From contig CANQUE010000001.1 of assembly GCA_947626905.1 (NCBI GenBank), positions 1 to 64,000 of the forward strand: a DNA stretch of 64,000 nt. The letters run 5' to 3'. Each line of letters opens with the position of its first letter. The stretch's first letter is position 1. Shown piece by piece: positions 59,711 to 64,000 of this stretch. The notes beneath the pieces are model-generated. The model was given only the letters and a program-made list of their open reading frames with translations. It was not told where the DNA came from and ran no database searches. Source of the DNA: an uncultured Oscillospiraceae bacterium (GTDB lineage Bacteria > Bacillota > Clostridia > Oscillospirales > Oscillospiraceae). A program made the position numbers and the translations under genes.

Positions 59711-61684
59711 TCACGGCTCAATGAGCTTGGCAAATTCGTCCTCCGTCAGGATCGGTATGCCCAAAGTCTGGGCTTTGGTAAGTTTGGAGCCGGGATTGGC
59801 GCCCGCCAGGACATAGGATGTCTTTTTGGAAACGGACCCGGAGGCCTTTCCGCCGAACCGCTCAATGATCTCTTCCGCCTCCGAACGGGTGAATCTCTCC
59901 AGCGCGCCGGTGAGCACGAAGGTCATCCCGGCAAAACGGCTGTCCTCCAGCTCCTCCCTGCTGTCAAAGGAAACGCCCGCCTGGCGCAGCAGCTCCACCT
60001 GGTGGCGGCTCTGATCCGAGGCGAACCAGTCCGTCAGATATTTGGCGGTGATCGGGCCCACATCGGCGATCTGGGTCAGGCGCTCTTCTCCCGCGGCCAT
60101 GAGCTCGTCCAGGGAGGTGAAGTTCCTTGCCAGGACCTTCGCGGCCTTGGTCCCCACCTGCCGGATGCCAAAAGCGCACAGCAGCCGGGCAAGCCCCCGG
60201 GATTTGCTCTCCTCCAGATTGGCGATGAGCTTTTCCGCGGACTTCTTCCCCATCCGCTCCACCGTGGCCACGCTCTGGGCGTCCAAATAATACAGCTCCG
60301 CCGGGGTCTTGGCCAGTCCTGCCCTGTCCAGCGCCTCCACCACCGCCGGTCCCAGGCCGTCGATGTCCATGGCGTCCTTGGAGGCAAAGTGGACGATGTT
60401 GCGCAGCCTCTGGGCCGGGCACTCCGCGCCGGTGCAGCGGATGGCGGCTCCATCCTCGTCCCGGACGACGCCCGCGCCGCACACAGGACAGACGGTCGGA
60501 AAGCGGAAAAATCCGTCGCTGTCTTTTTTTACTACCTGCAACACCTCGGGGATGATCTCCCCCGCCTTTTGCACCAACACCGTATCCCCCACGTTCACGC
60601 CAAGGTTCTCGATGAAATCCTGGTTGTGCAGCGTGGCGTTGGTGACCGTCGTCCCCGCCAGACGGATGGGCTCGATCACCGCCTTGGGCGTGAGCACGCC
60701 GGTACGGCCCACCTGTATGAGGATATCCACCACCCGGCTCGGCTTCTTCTCCGGCGGGTATTTGTATGCCACCGCCCAGCGGGGATATTTGGCGGTGCTG
60801 CCGAGAAGGAGGCGCTGGCCGAGATCGTTCAGCTTGATCACGGCCCCATCGATGTCAAAGGGATATCCCTCCCGGCCCTCGCCAATGGCGTTTATGGCGT
60901 CGACGCAGTCCTGCGCCGTCCGGCATATGGTATGGGCCACCACAGGCAGCCCCATGGCCGCCATGGCCTCCAGCGTTTCGTAGTGGCTCGTATAATCGAC
61001 GCCTTCGGCCAGCTGGATGTTGAAAAAGATCACATCCAGCATCCGCTGGGCGCATATGGCCGGGTCCTGTTGGCGCAGGGAACCGGCGGCCGCATTCCGT
61101 GGATTGGCCAGCAGCGGCTGGCCCTCCACCTCCCGGCGGGCGTTGATGGTCTGGAACGTTTCATGGGACATATACACTTCGCCCCGGACGATCAGCCGTG
61201 CCGGGGCATTTTTCAGTTTTTGGGGCAGAGAGCGGATGGTCCGGAGATTTTCCGTCACGTCCTCGCCCACTTCGCCGTTGCCGCGGGTAGCGCCCCGGTA
61301 AAACACACCGGACCGGTATTCCACCGCCACCGACAGGCCGTCTATCTTCGGCTCTGCCACATAGTCGTGGCTGCCGCTGACAGCGCCGTCCATCCGCTCT
61401 ACGAACCCTGCGACCTCCTCAAAAGAAAACACATCCTGCAAACTCTCCAGCGGCACTTCATGGGCCACCGGGGCAAACGCGTCGCTCACATGGCCGCCCA
61501 CATGCTGCGTAGGCGAATCGGGACGGACCCACTCCGGATGGGCCGCCTCCATGGCTTTGAGCTCGTTGTTCATATGGTCATACTCAAAGTCAGACACCAG
61601 CGGCGCGTCGTTGTCGTAATACGCTACAGACAGTTCCAGCAGGCGTTCTACCAGCGCGTTATAGTTTTCTTTCGTATAGTCCAT
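59711..61684 (-). CDS. ligA: NAD-dependent DNA ligase
   Basis: LigA seals nicks using NAD. The 657-residue protein has the adenylated Lys in AEPKIDGLSVAVEY, ATRGNGEVGEDVT, the OB fold around GRTGVLTPKAV, the four-Cys zinc finger (CPVCGAGVV...CTGAECPAQRL), helix-hairpin-helix repeats (RQVGTKAAKVLA) and a C-terminal BRCT domain (FAGMTFVLTGALERF). It begins one base after the yunB stop, so it shares that transcript. Confidence 0.97.
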   Translation of the reverse strand: MDYTKENYNALVERLLELSVAYYDNDAPLVSDFEYDHMNNELKAMEAAHPEWVRPDSPTQHVGGHVSDAFAPVAHEVPLESLQDVFSFEEVAGFVERMDGAVSGSHDYVAEPKIDGLSVAVEYRSGVFYRGATRGNGEVGEDVTENLRTIRSLPQKLKNAPARLIVRGEVYMSHETFQTINARREVEGQPLLANPRNAAAGSLRQQDPAICAQRMLDVIFFNIQLAEGVDYTSHYETLEAMAAMGLPVVAHTICRTAQDCVDAINAIGEGREGYPFDIDGAVIKLNDLGQRLLLGSTAKYPRWAVAYKYPPEKKPSRVVDILIQVGRTGVLTPKAVIEPIRLAGTTVTNATLHNQDFIENLGVNVGDTVLVQKAGEIIPEVLQVVKKDSDGFFRFPTVCPVCGAGVVRDEDGAAIRCTGAECPAQRLRNIVHFASKDAMDIDGLGPAVVEALDRAGLAKTPAELYYLDAQSVATVERMGKKSAEKLIANLEESKSRGLARLLCAFGIRQVGTKAAKVLARNFTSLDELMAAGEERLTQIADVGPITAKYLTDWFASDQSRHQVELLRQAGVSFDSREELEDSRFAGMTFVLTGALERFTRSEAEEIIERFGGKASGSVSKKTSYVLAGANPGSKLTKAQTLGIPILTEDEFAKLIEP

Positions 61685-61685
61685 G

Positions 61686-62345
61686 TCATCTCTCCCAGTT
61701 CATATAGCTCTCCGGGACCCGCCCCACGATCACAGTTTCTGAGATCAGGATCTCCGTCTGCACGGAGGTATCCATATTCCGCCAGGGCAGCAGAAAGGAC
61801 AGCTGCACATCCAGATCCAAAAACAGCTGGTGGCGCGTCTGGTTGATCCCCGCCGATGCGATCTCGCTGCGAAAGCCCGCGGTGCTGGAGGAGAGCATCA
61901 GCACGTCCACTCCAATGGCCGGCCCGCGGTTCATCAATACCGCGCTCCCGAACAGGTTCGTGATCGGGATGTTGACGGTGAGCTCCTCCCGCTCCGTGGC
62001 TTCCACCGCCCGGGCCAGCACTTCCGCTGCCAAAGTATTCACCGCGGCCACATTGGCAGATATGGCGGTGATGGTGCCGCTTGCGTCCCGTTCCATGCTC
62101 ACCAGAGGCCGGCTGTTGAACTCCGGGTCCGCCATCACGTCCTTTACGATGGCGTTCACCTTTGACACCACCAGATCCCGGGCGGCCGAGGCGGCATACT
62201 CCGCCACCATGCTCCGCAATGCCAGCGCCCCAGAAACCGTTCCGGCGATCAGCACGATCCCCAGCAGGAGCAGGACCGCCCTCCGGGCGGATATGCCGGC
62301 TCCGGGCCGGAACACAGGACGCCTGGGCCAGCGCTTCTCTGCCAT
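61686..62345 (-). CDS. yunB: Sporulation protein YunB
   Basis: A 219-residue protein matching YunB, a mother-cell (sigma-E) sporulation protein of unclear role. It has an N-terminal membrane helix (about 22-45), then SKVNAIVKDVMADPEF, ITAISANVAAVNTLAAEV, IPITNLFGSAVLMNRGP and the end TVIVGRVPESYMNW, all typical. A well-formed sigma-E-like promoter lies 20 bp upstream of the start, and GGGGGGAGG is the ribosome binding site. Confidence 0.92.
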   Translation of the reverse strand: MAEKRWPRRPVFRPGAGISARRAVLLLLGIVLIAGTVSGALALRSMVAEYAASAARDLVVSKVNAIVKDVMADPEFNSRPLVSMERDASGTITAISANVAAVNTLAAEVLARAVEATEREELTVNIPITNLFGSAVLMNRGPAIGVDVLMLSSSTAGFRSEIASAGINQTRHQLFLDLDVQLSFLLPWRNMDTSVQTEILISETVIVGRVPESYMNWER

Positions 62346-62365
62346 AAGCCTCCCCCCTTCGGGCC

Positions 62366-62394
62366 AATCTATGCCCGGAGCGGGGCGGATATGA
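62366..62394 (-). promoter_or_regulatory. Sigma-E-like promoter of yunB
   Basis: Minus-strand TCATATC (62394-62388), 14-nt spacer, CATAGATT (62373-62366): six of seven -35 and six of eight -10 positions match sigma-E consensus. The -35 lies two bases after the M42 peptidase stop. Confidence 0.6.
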
Positions 62395-62396
62395 CA

Positions 62397-63416
62397 TTAT
62401 TTTGCCATTTCCCGCAAAAACAGCTCGGCCAGACGCTTCTGATTCTCACACTCGCTGATCTTTGCCACGCAGGCCGGAGAGTGGATGTTCCGTATGGCAA
62501 CGGAAGCCGCCGCCACCGCCGTCCCCTCCCCGGAGCGCTGGATGGCAGAGGCGTCTGTGCCTCCGGCGATCATGGTCTTGGTTTGCCATGGAATGCCGTT
62601 CTCATCGGCCAGACGGGTCAGCGTCTGGAAAAGCTCTCGGTTATAGATGGTGCCCCGGTCCATAAAGGGGATCACCAGTCCGCCGCCCACCTTACACACC
62701 TGATCCGCGCCGGAAGCAGCCGGAATATCGGCGGCGGTCGTTCCCTCCAGAACGAGCGCCACCTGGGGATCGATGGTCCGGGCGGCCACGGCGGCGCCCC
62801 GGGTGCCCACTTCCTCCTGAACGGTGAACGCGAACCAGCAGTCGCACGGCAGCTCGCTCTCCAGCAGCTCCACCATCACCGCGCAGCCCGTGCGGTCGTC
62901 GATGGCCTTCGCCTTGATAAAGCCGTTTCCAAAGCGAACGACCGTGTCGTCAAAGCTGACAAGATCCCCCACCTTCACCAGCGCTTCCGCCTGTCTGCGG
63001 CTGCCCGCGCCGATGTCGATGTACATATCCTTCATCTCCGGCAGGTTCTTCCGCTGTTCGGGGGTGGTCATGTGTACCGCCTTGACGCCGATGACCCCGG
63101 GGAGCCTGTCCGTCCCCACAAATACCCGTTTGCCCATGAGAACACGCCGGTCGATGCCTCCGGCCTGGGCAAAACGAAGATAACCCTCCTCGGTAACAGA
63201 GGTGACGATCAGGCCCACCTCATCCATATGCGCGCAGAGCATGATCCGTCTGGACGGGGCGACGGCCCCTTTCTTAAATACGAGCAGATTCCCCATCGGG
63301 TCGGTGCGCACCTCGTCCGCGTAGGGCATGACCCGCTCCAGGATGTAATCCCGGACTTCCTCCTCGCCGCCGGTGACGCCCACCAGGCAGCACAGCGTTT
63401 CCAGCGTGTCCAGCAT
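62397..63416 (-). CDS. M42-family metalloaminopeptidase
   Basis: A 339-residue cytosolic dinuclear-metal aminopeptidase/deblocking enzyme (PepA/FrvX-like). Metal and catalytic residues are seen in order: CAHMDEVGLIV (His), AIDDRTGCAV (Asp), FTVQEEVGTRGA (Glu-Glu), the EGTTAADIP acid, and RNIHSPACV (His). Such enzymes form large tetrahedral dodecamers that trim peptides. It follows the second M42 gene by three bases in one operon. Confidence 0.93.
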   Translation of the reverse strand: MLDTLETLCCLVGVTGGEEEVRDYILERVMPYADEVRTDPMGNLLVFKKGAVAPSRRIMLCAHMDEVGLIVTSVTEEGYLRFAQAGGIDRRVLMGKRVFVGTDRLPGVIGVKAVHMTTPEQRKNLPEMKDMYIDIGAGSRRQAEALVKVGDLVSFDDTVVRFGNGFIKAKAIDDRTGCAVMVELLESELPCDCWFAFTVQEEVGTRGAAVAARTIDPQVALVLEGTTAADIPAASGADQVCKVGGGLVIPFMDRGTIYNRELFQTLTRLADENGIPWQTKTMIAGGTDASAIQRSGEGTAVAAASVAIRNIHSPACVAKISECENQKRLAELFLREMAK

Positions 63417-63419
63417 CCA

Positions 63420-64000
63420 TCAGCCCTCCATTCTTTTCACGTAGGCGGTGATAAGCGCCTCCACGGCGGCCATATCCTCCCGGCTGACCACCTCCACCGG
63501 CGTGTGCATATACTTCAGCGGCAGGCACACCAGCGCGGTGGCAACGCCCTGACGGGCGATCTGGATCGCAGCGGCGTTGGTACCGCTGCGGCCGCCGGGC
63601 ACGGCGATCCGCTGGCAGGCGATGTTCTCTTCATCCGCCAGGGCCAGAAGCTCCCTGGTGAGAGCGGGATTCATATTGGGCCCGATGCCGACGGCCGCCC
63701 CGGCGCCGCATACGCAGGGCGCTTCCGGTCCGTCCGGCGTTTTTCCGTGGGTCACGTCTACCACGATGGCCGCGGCCGGATAAATGGCGTGGGCCGCCAC
63801 CTCGGCGCCCCGCATGCCCACCTCCTCCTGTGTGCTCAAAAGGCAGCACAGATCCACATTCAGAGGCATGGCGCTGAGCCTTTCAAACGCCTTCATCACG
63901 ATGGCGGCGCATGCCCGGTCGTCCAGGGCCTTTCCGCACAGCTTGTCCGCCCCCAGCTCTCCGCAGGCGGCGGCATACACCACCGGCGTTCCCACCGGCA
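63420..64000 (-). CDS. M42-family metalloaminopeptidase, truncated by window edge
   Basis: The C-terminal 193 or so residues of a second M42 peptidase; the N-terminal metal His lies beyond base 64000, and the frame stays open to the edge. It shows KALDDRACAAIVM (Asp), STQEEVGMRGAEV (Glu-Glu), VVDVTHG, GGRSGTNAAAIQIA and the C-terminal KYMHTPVEVV (His). It differs clearly from its neighbour, so it is an old paralogue; tandem M42 genes may form mixed assemblies. Confidence 0.93.
   Translation of the reverse strand, partial: PVGTPVVYAAACGELGADKLCGKALDDRACAAIVMKAFERLSAMPLNVDLCCLLSTQEEVGMRGAEVAAHAIYPAAAIVVDVTHGKTPDGPEAPCVCGAGAAVGIGPNMNPALTRELLALADEENIACQRIAVPGGRSGTNAAAIQIARQGVATALVCLPLKYMHTPVEVVSREDMAAVEALITAYVKRMEG

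Noticed and set aside
59599-59733. N-terminal extension of the CotJA-JB gene
   Set aside because: It reads Arg/Pro-rich sequence through a sigma-E-like promoter; a TTG with a proper ribosome binding site lies after the promoter.
59576-61846. 756-residue plus-strand open frame
   Set aside because: Antisense to ligA, whose motifs are complete. No recognisable domain.

Overview
The window looks like a chromosomal segment of a GC-rich, spore-forming Bacillota (Clostridia), most like the Oscillospiraceae. The reasons are SigK, SigH, SpoIVA, CwlD, YunB and CotJ sporulation proteins, a Firmicutes-type nusA-ylxR-ylxQ-infB-rbfA block, PyrK-linked class 1B PyrD, and strong GGAGG ribosome binding sites. 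Genus is not claimed. No tRNA, rRNA or CRISPR array was seen.

Layout. 1-6.6 kb: the end of a pyrimidine operon (carB, pyrK, pyrD, pyrF, pyrE, pyrB), mostly with overlapping cistrons; PyrB carries an unusual PyrI-like zinc tail. 6.6-7.3 kb: a DUF554 membrane protein. 7.4-24.8 kb: an accessory catabolic locus. A leftward DUF169/LarA-like pair and a long rightward operon diverge from a 466-bp control region. The rightward operon holds two RraA-type aldolases, a complete family-5 ABC importer, a zinc dehydrogenase, an enolase-superfamily dehydratase, an SDR, two Dabb proteins around a DUF1932 oxidoreductase, a MATE exporter and a YcxB-like protein. A convergent LacI regulator closes the locus. 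The gene set suggests import, epimerisation, dehydration, oxidation and retro-aldol cleavage of an unknown sugar-acid-like compound; this is the best candidate for an undescribed pathway.

24.9-29.6 kb: an alpha/beta hydrolase divergent from glpK, an IS200-type insertion sequence and gdhA. 29.9-41 kb: sigK, then rimP-nusA-rnpM-ylxQ-infB-rbfA-nrnA-truB-ribF-ruvCAB as a near-continuous translation and repair operon, followed by sigH. 41-47.6 kb: a zinc-ribbon protein, a DUF1858 redox protein, trmK, a Nif3-like protein, spoIVA, cwlD, radA and a conserved unknown. 47.7-51.7 kb: a Xer recombinase, an MBOAT/DHHW cell-surface O-acylation pair and dut. 51.8-54.3 kb: a two-component system. 54.4-58.5 kb: a P-type ATPase homologue that has lost its actuator domain and several catalytic motifs, directly behind fba, which diverges from a PPi-type phosphofructokinase through overlapping promoters. 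58.5-64 kb: the cotJ spore-coat operon with a CotJA-CotJB fusion, ligA, yunB and two tandem M42 aminopeptidases, the last cut by the window edge.

Sigma-E-like promoters with the same 14-nt spacing are visible before cotJ, yunB and (more weakly) spoIVA. All family assignments come from reading motifs by eye; no database search was run.
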